Of a DNA stretch of 64,000 nt, positions 46,508 to 57,954 are shown piece by piece. The position numbers and the translations under genes were made by a program. The first letter of the stretch is position 1. Each line of letters starts with the position of its first letter. The notes under the pieces are model-generated. The model was not told where the DNA came from. It saw only the letters and a list, made by a program, of their open reading frames with translations, and did no database searches. This DNA comes from Tenrec ecaudatus (Eukaryota > Chordata > Mammalia > Afrosoricida > Tenrecidae): assembly GCF_050624435.1 (NCBI RefSeq), contig NC_134536.1, forward strand, positions 128,162,758 to 128,226,757, in the 5' to 3' direction.

Positions 46508-49500
46508 CTGAGAAAGAAAGGTGGAGGCATGGGCAGGGGCCAGAGCAGCCCTGCTCCCTCCTGGGGTCACACCCACCCAGTCATGGCCTCTGGCTTTTCC
46601 CAGGCCAAAGGCAGGCTCTCCTGTGGACTCAGCAGCGTGCCCCGCACTCCCAGGCTGCTCCCATTCTGAATCCAAGGATTGGGTTAAAGACTGACCAGAG
46701 AAGTAGGAGGTGGAGAGCTCACACCATGAGATGACACCCCTACCCCGCCCCTTCCTCAGAGCCCCCACCCTTTACTCTCAGGGTTCCACAGCTGCACTCA
46801 GACAAATGAACCTCCTCAGGCTCCCCCAGAGCCTGGTCCAAAGCCTCCGGGAGGTATTAGGGTCAAACGAGAGGACAAGCTTGGACCGGGGGCGTGAAAA
46901 ACAACATAGTGACCTTCTCCTGCTGACATGACAAATACCAGGGTGAGCTGGTGTTGGGGAGGGAGAGGGTGCAGAGGACCGAAGGGCATCCACCACCCTC
47001 CCCCACCCAGCCTCCTGCAAGTCATCAGAACAGTACAGAGCCACAGGTTGTCTACGAGAGTTACCGACCTGGGAAGGAAGTCTGCAGGCAGAAGAGGAAC
47101 CCCATTCTCACCCCTGTCCAGATCTTCCCTAGAACCGGACTGTGTTTCCCAAGGCTCCCACCTCCCACTTTCACTCCATCCCCAGTGGCTTGTCCCTCCC
47201 AGACCCCCTGCACACCAGGGCACCTGCTTCAAATGCATCCAGGGAAGTCTTATGCCTTTCTACTGCCCAACCCCTAGGGGGCCCCCTGCCCCACTGAGGC
47301 CAGTGGCCTCCCTCACCCCCTCCCCACCCCCACAGGCTTATTCCTCCCCTCCCCAGAAGCTGTGAAGGTCAACAATCGCGGCCAGGTGGAGCTGACCGTG
47401 CCTTGCAGTCAACGGCTTCTCCCAGCCTTTCCTGTCCCACAGGCTCCTCTCACGGTGCAAACCCCAGGGAGCAGCGCTGCATCCAAGCTCCCTGAACTCC
47501 AGACCCCAAAGAGAGCGAGCCCCTCATCTGCCTCTCTGCCTCCCACACACACCAACCCCCTAGGCACTCCAGCCAGATCCGATGCTCCGGCCCAAAGCCA
47601 GAGGAAGCCCCTCATGGGAAAGTTGACAGTTTCCAGGTTCCAAATGGGACCCCTTTCCCCTGCAGCAACCTCAAGGGGCCCCCTCCCAAGTCTCCACCTC
47701 TGCCCCTCACTCATACCCATAATACCCCCTTCTCTTCTCCCTCAACCCACCCACCCACCCACCCACCCCTGCCACCTTCTCCCTCTACTCTCCACTGCTC
47801 CTGGGCTCCAAGAGGAATCAAGACAAAAACGTCACACACACCCCAAAGGCCAAGGGGCAACAGGAGGGGTGGTTCTGGGCAGGGAGGGGCCAGGTGCCCT
47901 TCTCTGGGGGCCTCTGAAGGTCATACTGTGGCTGGACAGCCACTCCTCCCCACTACCCCGCCCCCCACCCCTCCAACCCAGAGGCCTGGAGCCAAGGCCT
48001 TTGTGCCAGGGTCTGAGGAGCTCTGGATGACAGCAGGGACCCTTGCCCATTCTCCCCTCCTTCTGTCCCCTCTCCAAAAGGACTTTGTGGCCAGAGTGGG
48101 GTCTAGGAGAAGAGAGGAAGGGATCCAACCCCCTTGACTGGCAAGTAAGGTGGGCAAGCTCCCTGTTGCAAAACCACCTGCTTCTGCTCCTGTGTTCTGT
48201 TCCCATGCCCACTGCACCAGAACAGTGCGTGTGGACGGCTGGCCAGTCAGCTTCTTTTCCTCTCCCGTTACCACAGAGATCTGGGGAAGGGGGGGGGGGT
48301 GCACCCAAGGTTGTGGAAGACCCTGAGTCACTTCCCCAGAGGGCAGAGGTGGGAGGGTGGGCAGGAGCCCCTTCCCACAGTCCTGGGAGAGCTACTCCCA
48401 AGCTGACCGGGTAGGGGCAAAGCAAAAGGGGGACTCTCCTCACACCTTCCCTTTAGCCACCCCAAAAATGCTGGGCACAGCTCCACTGGGAAGTGTGGGG
48501 GAGGGGAGGGAGGCTGACTGTCACCTGGTCGTGACTTTAGGTAGTCTACAAAGCACTGAGCCGGTGGGCTCCGATCCCCGGCTCCCAACAGCGGTATTGC
48601 GTTCCCCGGACTCTAGGGCAAGAGAAGGGCCTGAAGGAGGCTTTTCGGGGAGGTGGTGAAAAATAAAGGGGTGACATGGGATTCGCTCCGCTCTGGGCAG
48701 CAAATGGGGAGAAGGAGAAGGGGGGGGTCAGTCCCCAAAATTCCCCCTAGCCCAAGAGAGAAGAGGGCCTGGGGCTGCGGGAAGGCGCGGGGGTGGGTCC
48801 CTGGGTCCCCGAGCTGGGGCTACCTCAAGAGGTCACCTTCCCGCGTAGGGCCGGCGGGGGGAGGGGCGCCGCTCTCTGCCCCGGGCTCCCTGCTCCGGCC
48901 GCCGCGTCTCCGGGAACACGCGGCCGGCCAGGCCCGGGCTGATGTAATCGGCTCCGCGCCGCGCGCGCCCGGCCGGGCGGGGGAGGGCGGGCACCGAGCG
49001 GGACGCGAGCGGGGACTGGCGGGGGTGGCGCGGCGCAGGTGGCCCAGCGGGGAGGGGGTCCCCGCTGCAACCCATCACAAAACTTTTCCCAAAGTCGCGG
49101 TGAGGGCCAAGGAGGCCAATCGGCAGTGACAGCGAGCCCCCTGTCTGGCCTGCGCCCTCCCTCCACCACCCCCACCCTCCGCTCTCTGCCCTCTTTAGTC
49201 CAAGGTCCGAGCACCCCCTCCCCTCTGGGCGCCGGCACCCGCCCCCGCTGCCCGGACTTCCAGTTCGTCCGGGACCCGCGGCCGAGAGCAAACTTCAGCC
49301 GCCGGCGGCAACGCAAGTCCAGCCCCCTCGGCCTCCTCCTCCGGCTCCCGCCCTCCGCCGGTCGGCCCAGATCGTACGTGCGGTGACTCTGGTGGGTGGG
49401 CAGGGCCCGCGTGGGCGGCGAGACTTTATCCTAGTGCCCTCCCACCTAGCGAGCGTCCCCCGACACGCACCACGATCTGGGGTGATGCCGTGCGCCCGGT

Positions 49501-49622
49501 GCCCGCAGACCCGCGTGGGGCACGGATCCCCCCACGCGCGCGCGCCCTCGCTCGCACGCACGTCCCCAGCCGGGAAAGGCGCTTGCAGCGGCCCGCGGCA
49601 CCGGGCGGGCACGGCCGCTTAC
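46508..49622 (-). other. VEGFA intron 1 (3115 nt)
   Basis: The donor is GTAAGC and the acceptor is CTTTCTCAG. The first ~700 nt belong to the CpG island. The rest is C/G-rich unique sequence with a (CCCA)n run near 47745-47770 and a G-run near 48290. No SINE was recognised. Open frames here are composition-driven and lack homology I recognise. Confidence 0.9.
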
Positions 49623-49688
49623 CTTGGCATGGTGGAGGTAGAGCAGCAAAGCGAGGGTCCAGTGCACCCACGAGAGCAGAAAGTTCAT
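49623..49688 (-). CDS. VEGFA: VEGFA exon 1 coding part: signal peptide
   Basis: The canonical AUG (49688-49686) has a good Kozak context, ACC before ATG. 22 codons encode a secretory signal starting MNFLLSWVHW, followed by a leucine-rich hydrophobic core and ending in HHAK. The exon ends CCAAG before the donor GTAAGC, in phase 0. It differs from human by threonine for serine at residue 12. The signal directs the factor into the ER. Cleavage in the family occurs after the first residues of exon 2 (WSQA), so the mature chain starts at APT. Confidence 0.97.
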
Positions 49689-50231
49689 GGTTTCGGAGGT
49701 CCGGCTAGAACCCACGCGGCTCGCGCACCCTTTCCGGCTCGCACTGCGGGGCGGCCCGCTCTCCTCCGCGCCTCGGCGGTCTTCTCCTCCTTCTGGCACG
49801 AAGGCCCTGGCCGGGGCCTGGGGAGCGCGCGCGGCGGTGGCACTGTCTTCGCACACGGCCGCCTCACCCGTCCATGAGCCCGGTTCGCGAGCTCCGAGTC
49901 GCCGCGGCCCCCTCTCCTCCACCTCTTCCTTCTTTTCTTCCTCCTCCCCCTCCTCCGGCTGCGGCTCCTCCCGGCCCGAACTAGCACTTCTCCCGGCTTC
50001 GCTCGGCTCGGCTTCCCCGGCACGGACCACGGATCCTCCGGAGCGAGAACAGCCCAGAAGTTGGACGAAAAGTTTCAGCGCAGCCCCGGGAGCCCCGACC
50101 CCCTCCAGCCCGCCTCCGAGCGCGGGCTCCGGCTCCAGCTCGCGGCTCGCCGCCGCGTCCGCCGTCGACAGTCGGCCGGAGAGGAGGTGGGCGCTGGGGC
50201 GGGGGGCGGTGTCTGTCTGTCTGTCCGTCAG
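49689..50231 (-). CDS. VEGFA: CUG-initiated N-terminal extension of large VEGF (L-VEGF)
   Basis: A CTG codon at 50231-50229, in the context GCGCTGACGGACAGACAG, opens a frame of 181 codons that runs without a stop into the canonical AUG at 49688. In human the corresponding CUG gives a 180-residue extension that is cleaved inside the cell. The start LTDRQTDTAPRPS and internal landmarks such as LKLFVQLLGCSR, GREEPQPEEGEEEE and GSWTGEAAVC match the human extension. The E-rich stretch and basic/proline-rich end are kept. The frame is open further upstream to a TGA at 50309-50307 but holds no AUG, so the CUG remains the best start. Use of the CUG in this species is inferred from the human mechanism. 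Confidence 0.82.
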
Positions 50232-50349
50232 CGCGGCTGGTACGATGCGGGATCCGGAGGGGGAGGGCGCAAGCTGCGCTCCGGCGGTCACCCCCAAAAA
50301 AGCAGGTCACTCACTCACTCTGCCCCTGTCGCTGGCTCGTGCGCTCAGA

Positions 50350-50461
<112 letters not shown>

Positions 50462-50820
50462 TTCCTCTACTTCTCTCTGGCGTTCTGGCTACCTCTCCGC
50501 GCTGGTGTCCACAATCCGAAGTGATAGCGAGTGGCGGAGCAAACCCCCAAACCGTCGGCCCGATTTAAATGAGGAATGGGAAGCAAAAATAAATTAAACC
50601 GGGAAGGAATACGGCTTTTCAAAATGTCTAAGAAAAAAGAAAAAAAATAAAAGCAGCAGCAGCCAGGGCGGGCGTACACCCCAGGTAAACGGGTCTCAGA
50701 TTCCAGAGCGGAGGCCCCTGCGCGGTAGCCTCGCGGGTCTGTCCGCCTCGCAGCCGAGTCTCCCCGCCGCCGAGCGCCGCTGCTGCCTCTTAGCAGTCCT
50801 GCGGCCCCAGCCCTCTGCGC

Positions 50821-50900
50821 TCTCCACCGCTAGCAGCGATTAAAAAAAAAAAACCCGCTGGCCCCGCCCCGCCCCGCCCCGGGGCGGCGACTGGGCTCCC
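50821..50900 (-). promoter_or_regulatory. VEGFA core promoter: GC boxes/G4 tract and T-run
   Basis: Reading on the minus strand, four G4 runs separated by single C (50862-50880) form overlapping Sp1 GC boxes. A run of 12 T ending in TTTTAA (about 50840-50853) then sits about 20-33 bp before the inferred start. Human VEGFA has the same order: GC-box cluster, poly-T, then a TAGCGG-like motif; here GCTAGCGG follows. There is no classical TATA box. The four equal G runs with one-base loops predict a stable G-quadruplex. Confidence 0.85.
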
Positions 50901-51288
50901 CGGCTTCCGCCCCTCTGGCTCTGGACGCTGGTAACGTGCTGCCCGGGTTCGCCCTTCCCCCGGGGATTCCTAGGCACCGCCGGACCCCCGACCCATCCCG
51001 GGGCAAGGGCGAGCGAGATCTCCCACCGAAGGCCTGGAAATTGCTCGGTTGTTCCCCCCAAACTCCACCCAGAGACACCGACTCCTGGGGGGCGGGGGGG
51101 TAGGTAGCATTCGGGAGGAGGGGACAAGAAAGTGAGGTTATGTGCGGACAGGGCCCGATCTAATCCTTTCTTAGCTGGGCGCATTGGAGTGGGAATTCCA
51201 GGGACCAGTGGAGAGAGGGACACGGACCTCATTGGAAATCCTGGAGTGACCCTTGACCTTCTCTCTCCTCCGACACGCTCATCTTTTG

Positions 51289-51319
51289 CACACACGCGCG
51301 CGCGCGCGCGCGCGCACAT
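51289..51319. repeat. Alternating CA/CG tract, potential Z-DNA
   Basis: Uninterrupted alternating purine-pyrimidine sequence with about ten CG steps (51295-51315) flanked by CA steps; CA-rich sequence continues to about 51360. It lies about 470-500 bp upstream of the inferred VEGFA start, between the core promoter and the hypoxia element. Such tracts favour left-handed DNA. Any promoter role is inference. Confidence 0.8.
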
Positions 51320-51796
51320 GCAAACTCACGCACACACGCACATGGACACTCACACGCGTCCTCGCACGCAGACGTTGCTCCAAGTTCGCAGCTCGCTGCC
51401 AGCACTTCCCTGCGGTGGCCGAGCGCCCCCTAGTGGTCTCCGTCTGAACACCGCGCTCTGGCTCCCGCGGGAACGGGTCCTGGGGAAGAGGGGAGGCAGT
51501 TTATGATTTGGATGCCTCCTCCTCCCCACTTTCTGACCTCCTCAACAGTCGCATTCTTCGAATGACCCTATGCACAGAGAGCCCAGTGCTGGACGTCGCG
51601 GGGATCGTGCGTCCATCCGGAAGCCTTATTTGGCCGGCCGACCTCAGATACAGTTAAGGGGTCCTTCCAGAACCGTTAGGGAGGTTTCCCTGGAAGAAGA
51701 ATTTGGCACGGGCTCGTTGCTCAGAGCGCGCGAAAACCGTGTCTCTCCAGGGTTAGTCAGTGGCAGGGAGGGGCGAGGGACGAGGACCTGATGGAG

Positions 51797-51804
51797 CCCA
51801 CGTA
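51797..51804 (-). promoter_or_regulatory. Hypoxia-response element (HIF-1 site) of VEGFA
   Basis: On the minus strand this reads TACGTGGG inside GTGCATACGTGGGCTCC, followed by a CAGGTCC ancillary motif. That is the arrangement I recall for the human VEGFA hypoxia-response element at about -975. Here it lies about 980 bp upstream of the inferred start site. The core ACGTG is what HIF-1alpha/ARNT binds, so hypoxic induction of this gene is likely conserved. The sequence and spacing are seen directly. The function is inferred from the human element. Confidence 0.9.
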
Positions 51805-52919
51805 TGCACCGTGGATTCTGGCAGAACCCACAGGGAGAGGCATCTGGGCAGAGAGAGGCCCTTGTTCCTACTCACCACCCCCTCCCCAGATGTTGCCAGG
51901 GGTGCTGGTGGGGGCCCCTGCAGGCAAGGGCCTGAGTGATGATTCAAACCTACCCACCAACACTGCAGCGTCTGTAGGCCAGCTACAGGAGCTCCCGCCA
52001 GGCTAGGGGCCAAGGTTCCTTTCTGCCAGCCCAACCCACGGGACACACAGCTAACCTTCTGAACAGACTTAGAGATGTCTCCTTAGTCCCCCACCGCCAA
52101 CCCCCAGGTCCCCTGGGCTGCTCCCCCCCACCAGTTCATAGCCTCTCTCTACTCTTCCCAGTAATCCTTCCCTTCGCCCAAATCTCCCTTCTCCTCCCAT
52201 GCCTCCATCCCTATATGCTCCCCCAGGGCCCCCACTCCACCCTCCCATTGAGGGACCAGCCTGGCAAAACCCCCGCTTGGACTTTGGTCCTAGGGTCCCC
52301 TGGAGAAGAACAGGAGCAGCCTGCTCCTAGGGGGCCCAGAGCTTCAGGAGGCCTGGCCCAGGGAGCATATAGGCCCTACAATGGCAGGGAGAGTGGGTGG
52401 GAAGTCTGTAACCTCCCTAGGTTTGACCACGATCACCCAGAGGAGTTACTCAGCCAGAACCTGGCTCCCCATGAGGTACCCCAGTTCTAGTGAGGGCAGG
52501 CTCCCACCCACCTCATCCCACCCTTCTCCTCCTGTGTGCCTCCAATCCCATCTCCCCGCCTGGAAGGCCCCCAGCAGCCGGGGACAAGGTCTTTTCACAG
52601 CTAGTAAATGTATTTCCTGGCCCTGGGTCCCCTCCTGGGCATTTCTCCCCACCCAGTCAGGGTTCCCAGCTGCAAGCTAGCTGCAAAGTGGAGACGGGAA
52701 GGGAAAGCCACTGCATGTCCTCCTGGTCCACTTGGGTCTGCTTCTCACCCCCAAGCACAAGGGGTGAGCCCCTACACAGAGACCCCCTCCATTCCCTCAT
52801 CTGGCACAGGCTGAGCCTAAAACAGAGGCTCCAGGTTTCCTCTGGCCCCTTCCTGCTTCCCTTCCCATTTTCTCATCTCAGATGCAGCCGGTGGGGTGAA
52901 GGGCCCTGAAGTGAAGAGG

Positions 52920-53126
52920 GAGTGACAGGCGTTGGATGTTGGGCTGCTAGCGGCAAGGTCAGCCATTCAAAGCCATGAGCCATCGCTTCTCGGGAGAAAG
53001 GCGGGACTTTGTACTCCTGTAGAGGGTTACAGTCTCGGAAACCCGCCGGGACAGTTATCCCCTGTCTTATAGGGTCTCCATGAGTCTGTATCGACTTGAT
53101 GGCCGTGAATTGGATTTGCTTTATGA
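52920..53126 (+). repeat. AfroSINE copy
   Basis: AAGGTCAGCCATTCAAAGCC, AGGGTTACAGTCTCGGAAAC and the tail TGTATCGACTTGATGGCCGT are seen; a full-length subtype with the central segment. Confidence 0.92.
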
Positions 53127-54237
53127 GCATCCCAAGGAGGAACTAGAGGGAAGGAAAGCACTAAACACTATCCTTCACAGTCCTAGGGCTCTCCTCCATG
53201 GAGCCAGGGCGGCAAGAGCCACGGTTTCTTACAACTACCTAGTGGCGAACCAGCCCAGGGATGGCAGGTGCACAGTGAGAAGCAGATTCACCAGAATATG
53301 AGAGCTAGGCTGCATCCTGGCCTGGGGCTCTGTGAGCACCCTTCTCCAATGGGGATGGGCCTGTCACCTCATCCTCAGATGGCTGGGGGACACTACCTGG
53401 CAGTGACCCAGAGAAAAGTTTGACTCGTGGAGATCCCCTCTCCAGTGTCACCAGCCTTCAGCAGGACATCCCGTTGTGGACCAGCGAGGGGCTGCACTGT
53501 CATGGGATGGAAAGCCTTGCTCACCTGGGAGCAAGAACTACACAGAGCCAGAAACACAAAACGGCAATGCTAAGACCACGCCGTGTTCCCACAGGGTTTA
53601 ATCCCCTCCAGCAAATGTGATTCCCCTCATCCTTCCCCTCAGGTCGCCGTAGGGCAGGGACCATTAGGGGATACTCTCCCCACCACCACCCCTGACTCTC
53701 CCAAAGGCACAAAGAGTGCGGAGACATGTCCAAGGTCACTCAGCAATTGTGGGGGGTGGCAGGGCAAAAGAGAGCAGCCAAGAGGCCAGACAAGTCCTCC
53801 TGAAGCCTACTTGAAGGCCCCTTTAGGCCTTGACTAGAGAGCTCCCCCTCAGGCCCAAGTGGCCACGGTAGGTGGCTCTGAAATCTGGTCTGAGAGCGCC
53901 AAGGAGGAAGACTGCTCCAAAGCCAAGGTGTTCCAGGTGGGGGGGAGGGGAGGGAGGGGCAAGGTGGGGGTGGAGAAAAACAGGAGTGGCCAGCAGTGGC
54001 CCCAGACAAAGGAGGCACTGATTGGACCCAAGGCACAACAGATGTGCTTTGTCCTGATGTCCTGTCACCTCCACATGCAGGGAGACTCTGACCTGCAGGA
54101 AGGCGTAGGCAGCTAAGTGTGGGGCTGCTGGAGGAGGAGGCAGAGCCCCTCCTGAGGAGGGAGAGGACAGGGCAGGGGCGGAACCACCTAAGCACCTGTT
54201 GAATCCAGCGGAAGAGATTGGGCTCGAAAAGATCCAG
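53127..54237. other. No gene recognised
   Basis: Unique sequence; no protein similarity. A possible MIR fragment lies near 53725-53750. Confidence 0.5.
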
Positions 54238-54366
54238 CTCACTGTCATCAAGTTGATTCTGATTTATAGCAATCCCATAGGACAGAGTTGAACTGGGGAG
54301 CAGTTGGTGGTTTTGAACTACTGACTTGGCGGTCAGAAGCACAACCCACTAGGCTACCAGAGCCCC
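54238..54366 (-). repeat. AfroSINE copy, centre deleted
   Basis: AAGTTGATTCTGATTTATAG, AATCCCATAGGACAGAGTTG and GTTTTGAACTACTGACTTGG are seen. The central pyrimidine/GTAGAAAGCC segment is missing. Confidence 0.88.
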
Positions 54367-54390
54367 CTCAGTTTCCTGGTTCTGGCTATG

Positions 54391-54404
54391 TCTCTCTCTC
54401 TCTC

Positions 54405-54477
<73 letters not shown>
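54391..54477. repeat. (CT)n microsatellite
   Basis: Seven CT units, a CCATT break, then about 34 uninterrupted units. Confidence 0.97.
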
Positions 54478-54480
<3 letters not shown>

Positions 54481-54827
54481 CTTTGAAATGAAGAAGGGCC
54501 TTTGGGGACTTAAGAGCCAAATGAACTCAGGCCACACTCCTGGCTCTGCCTCTCTTTCTTGGGGGGACCTGAGGTGGTTCACCTGCCCTGAGCCTGGCTT
54601 TCCTCATCAGTAGAGGACTGAAGAAGAGCCTGCCTTGGATCATTGTTGCAGACAGACAAGTGTACACACAGGTACCCCAGAGGCAAGCGGGGAGGCAGCC
54701 CTGGGGAAAGCATGAAGACTCACAAGCAGAGCAGACAAACTAGCTGGAGTGGGCATCAGGAAGAGCTTCCTGTAAGAGGTGGCACAGGGTGCTTCCCACC
54801 TGCACCCCCCACCCTCAATAAAAAATA

Positions 54828-55030
54828 AACACCAAATTCACTGTCAAGAAGTCAATTCCGACTCATAACGACCCTATAGAACAGGAAAGAACAACTCTGT
54901 GGGAATCCCCAAATGTAAAATCTTCATGGGAGCAAGAAGGTTCATCCTTCTCCCTTGGAGGGACCAGCAGGTTTGAACCACCAACCTTGGGGTTACCAAC
55001 TGAATACATAACCCACTATACCACCAGCAC
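54828..55030 (-). repeat. AfroSINE copy
   Basis: AAGTCAATTCCGACTCATAA, TCTTCATGGGAGCAAGAAGG, TTTGAACCACCAACCTTGG and the head CACTATACCACCAGC are seen. Confidence 0.9.
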
Positions 55031-55700
55031 TGAATTGTTAACCTCTGCTCATAAGGCCAGCTTTAGGCTGGGCCCTGGGACTACCACACAGGGATGGGGC
55101 TCCTTGCCTCGAAGGGAACTGAAAAAAGTCAACTGGAAATGGACATTCTCTGGTGAAGGGGAAATCCAGGAAGGCCGCCTAGAGGAGGTGACATTTGGCC
55201 TAAGTCTTGATGGACAGGCCTTACTTATCCAGCTAGTGGGTGAGAGGGCAGGCCGTGGGCCCAGGGACCTGATCTGAAGAATGCTTCTCCGAGTGAAACA
55301 GACCTCCAGGAGAAGGGGGCCAGGAGACAGGGTTAGGGGTTCTCCAGAAACATTGCTAGCCAAAGCCTACAAGGACAATGCTGGTCCCTCCGGGGGTAAG
55401 ACTCACATAGTGTCCCCACACTCTGGGACAGCTTATCTCTGCCAACTATAAACCAACAAGCAGAAGTGACACGTGGGTCTGGCTGGGACTCTGAGCACCA
55501 CTGATGTTGGGGACAAGGGAAGGAGGCAGGGGACATCAGCCTGTGGTGAGCACAGGGCCACTGGACTGGGGGCACACCCAGGGCAGAAGACCTTTACTCC
55601 ATCTCTGCCCCTTCTCCTTCCCTGACCCCATCAGGTGCCCAGAGCTGAGGAGTGGAGCTTGAGCCCAAACAAGGGTGGGTACCCTACAAGAAAGACCTGG
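55031..55700. other. No gene recognised
   Basis: Unique sequence without identified features. Confidence 0.5.
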
Positions 55701-55719
55701 TGATGCCTGCCTTCACTCG

Positions 55720-56580
55720 ATGACAAATGAAATCTACAAGATGCCAACCACCTCATGCCAACACTCAGCAAAATTCTAAAAACCAAACACACAAAAACAG
55801 AAAATCATAAATGCTGGAGAAGATGTGGAGAGACAGGCACACTCATACATTGCTGGTGGGATTGCCAAACATGACAGGCACTGTGGAGATCAGTTAAACA
55901 AATGTTTCATTAAATAAATGCAAAGGAGTGAAAAAAAACCAAATGCGAATGTAAATACAAATCCCTTACGGTCGCACCCATCTCTGTACTGACTGCACAC
56001 TGTAAAGAAATAAAGAGCCAGACAGCAACAGACCCATGCACACACCCGTGCTTATTGCAGCAATTTCGATAATGGCAAAAAGATGGGAACCATCAGAAAT
56101 CCCATCTGTGCAGGAATGGATACACCCACTCTGGTCCATACACACAACGGGATATTATGTATCCCTAAAGAACAATGGTGAGATATTATGTATCCCTAAG
56201 AAACAACGGGGAGTCTGTGGAACCCTGATGACAGGGGCAAAACTGGAAGTCATTGGACTCAGCTAAATTAGTCCATCTCCTAAAGATAAATACTTTATGA
56301 CACCAGGATGGATGATGGAGGCTGAACAAAATATAAAAATGGTTGTCACGCCAAAGGAAAAGACTATGGAGATGATACTGAGGCCAGGGCTGTGAGGGAA
56401 GGGCGAGGGAAGGAGGAAAGGTGGGTGAGGAAATGAATGAATGAATGAATGAATGAATGAATGAATAGAGAGAACAGCACAGGGGGCGGGGTCTGAGATG
56501 GGCCAGGCAACTACAACAGTGTATGTTTCTCTGTGTGTGTTACGTTCCACAAATAAAGGGGGAAACAACAAGAAGGGGGG
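55720..56580 (+). repeat. L1 LINE 3' end (ORF2 tail and 3' UTR)
   Basis: ATGCTGGAGAAGATGTGGAG, CACTCATACATTGCTGGTGG and ATGGCAAAAAGATGGGAACC are typical of L1 ORF2 3' sequence. A duplicated GATATTATGTATCCCTAA phrase follows (56152 and 56184). The 3' UTR has (TGAA)n at 56433-56466 and ends at CACAAATAAAGGGGG. It is 5' truncated and inactive. Confidence 0.85.
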
Positions 56581-57129
56581 AAAGTATTATGTTAAAGAGA
56601 GAGACAGGCCACATCCCTTACCCATCAGACCACCACACTGGTCTGAGTGGTGACAAGAAGAGAGGAGACAAAAAAACCAAAATGGACTCAAATTCTTGGG
56701 TGGCACAGGAGCTAGTTTCAAACCCAAAGCCAGCCAGCCCGCCCTGGCGATCCGCTTCGGCGAAGCTGATGCCAAGCAGTTCCACTCTGTGACACACGGG
56801 CTCCCCAAGGAGAGGGCTTGACTCCACCCACCCACGGTTGGTTTGGTTTGGAGTTTTACACTCTTTAAATGCTAACGTCCCTCAGAGAAGCTCCATCCAA
56901 CACTTGGACTGAGATCATGGACACAAACGGTCACATCTCCCAGGGCCTGGGTCCGTTGTGATGTTTGCATGGATCGGCTGGCTGCCAAGGTTTCGTTTCT
57001 GCACATACACAGCAGAGGCGCAGAGGCACCCCTCTCGTTGTGCCGCTATTCTGAGCAGCCCCCTTCCATTCCTGTAAGCCCACTGCCCCATAAGGGGGAG
57101 AAAGACAGGGCTCTCCCCTCCCATAAAGA

Positions 57130-57204
57130 GTCCAGTCTCATGAGCCAGTCAGGATGCAGTGTAGCACCATTGAAACATACAACTTTCCTCTGGTTCTTGA
57201 ATGC
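57130..57204 (+). repeat. Unnamed interspersed repeat, copy B (short)
   Basis: TCTCATGAGCCAGTCAGGAT and TCTGGTTCTTGAATGCATC match copy C at 58278-58345 with substitutions. Confidence 0.6.
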
Positions 57205-57725
57205 ATCCCCCCTCCCGCCGCCCCCACTATCATGACCCCCATTCTACCTGACAAATCTAGCTAGACCAGAGCATGTTCATGAGTACAGATACAGGGAATC
57301 CAGGACGGATAAACCCCTCAGGACCAATGAAAGGAGTGATATCAGGAGGGGAAGGGGAAGGTGGGGGTAGAAAGGAAGAACCTATCACAATGATCTACAT
57401 ACAACCCTCTCCCAGAGGGGACGGACAACAGACAAATGGATGAAGGGAGACATCAGTCAGTGTAAGACATGAAATAGCAACAACAAGTTATAAATTATCA
57501 AGGGTTATAGGGAGGGGGGAGGGGGGAAATGAAGTAAATGTTTTGAGAATGATGATGGCAACAAATGTACAAATGTACTTGACACCATGGATGGATGGAT
57601 GGATGGATGGATGGATGGACGGACGGATGGACGGACGGACGGATGGATGGATGGATGGATGGATGGATGGATGGGTTGTGATAAGATCTATATGAGCCCC
57701 CAATAAAATGATGATTTTAAAAAAA
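57205..57725 (+). repeat. L1-like LINE 3' tail with (GGAT)n
   Basis: TGTAAGACATGAAATAGCAA, TTTTGAGAATGATGATGGCA and the end CCCCAATAAAATGATGATTT are seen. A GGAT/GGAC tetranucleotide array at about 57586-57674 interrupts the tail. Confidence 0.72.
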
Positions 57726-57954
57726 AGAGTGACAGTTTTAGAAACTCCTGGGCAGCTCTGCCCTGCCCTGCAGGGTCCCTGTACATCGGCAGTGGCTCCT
57801 TGGCAGGGAGCATGGGTTGGGTTTGGCCCCAGAACGGGTCCCTAGCTCATCCTCCCAGCTGCTGCTCCTTTGAGCCCACCTCAGCAGTTCTTAAAAGACC
57901 GCAGCACTCCAGGGGGCCCTCACCAAACTAGCTGAGTTCCGGTTTGGTTTGGTT

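Larger units (their letters stand above)
51001..52915. other. VEGFA upstream region without repeats
   Basis: About 1.9 kb beyond the core promoter carries the hypoxia element and the CG/CA tract and no recognised transposon, in contrast to flanks on both sides. Other transcription factor sites are probable but cannot be called by eye. Confidence 0.65.

Noticed and set aside
46061-46768. 235-codon minus-strand open frame spanning VEGFA exon 2
   Set aside because: Only the 55-nt exon within it is real; the rest is intron, shown by the clean AG and GT borders and matching human protein.
47362-48030. 222-codon plus-strand open frame in VEGFA intron 1
   Set aside because: Proline/serine-rich translation of C-rich intron; no similarity.
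50295-50297. TTG as a start of the extended VEGF frame
   Set aside because: UUG is a weak eukaryotic start, and the documented CUG lies 22 codons downstream in conserved context.
57586-57674. Regular short repeats that might suggest a CRISPR array
   Set aside because: A simple GGAT/GGAC tetranucleotide in mammalian DNA with no spacers.
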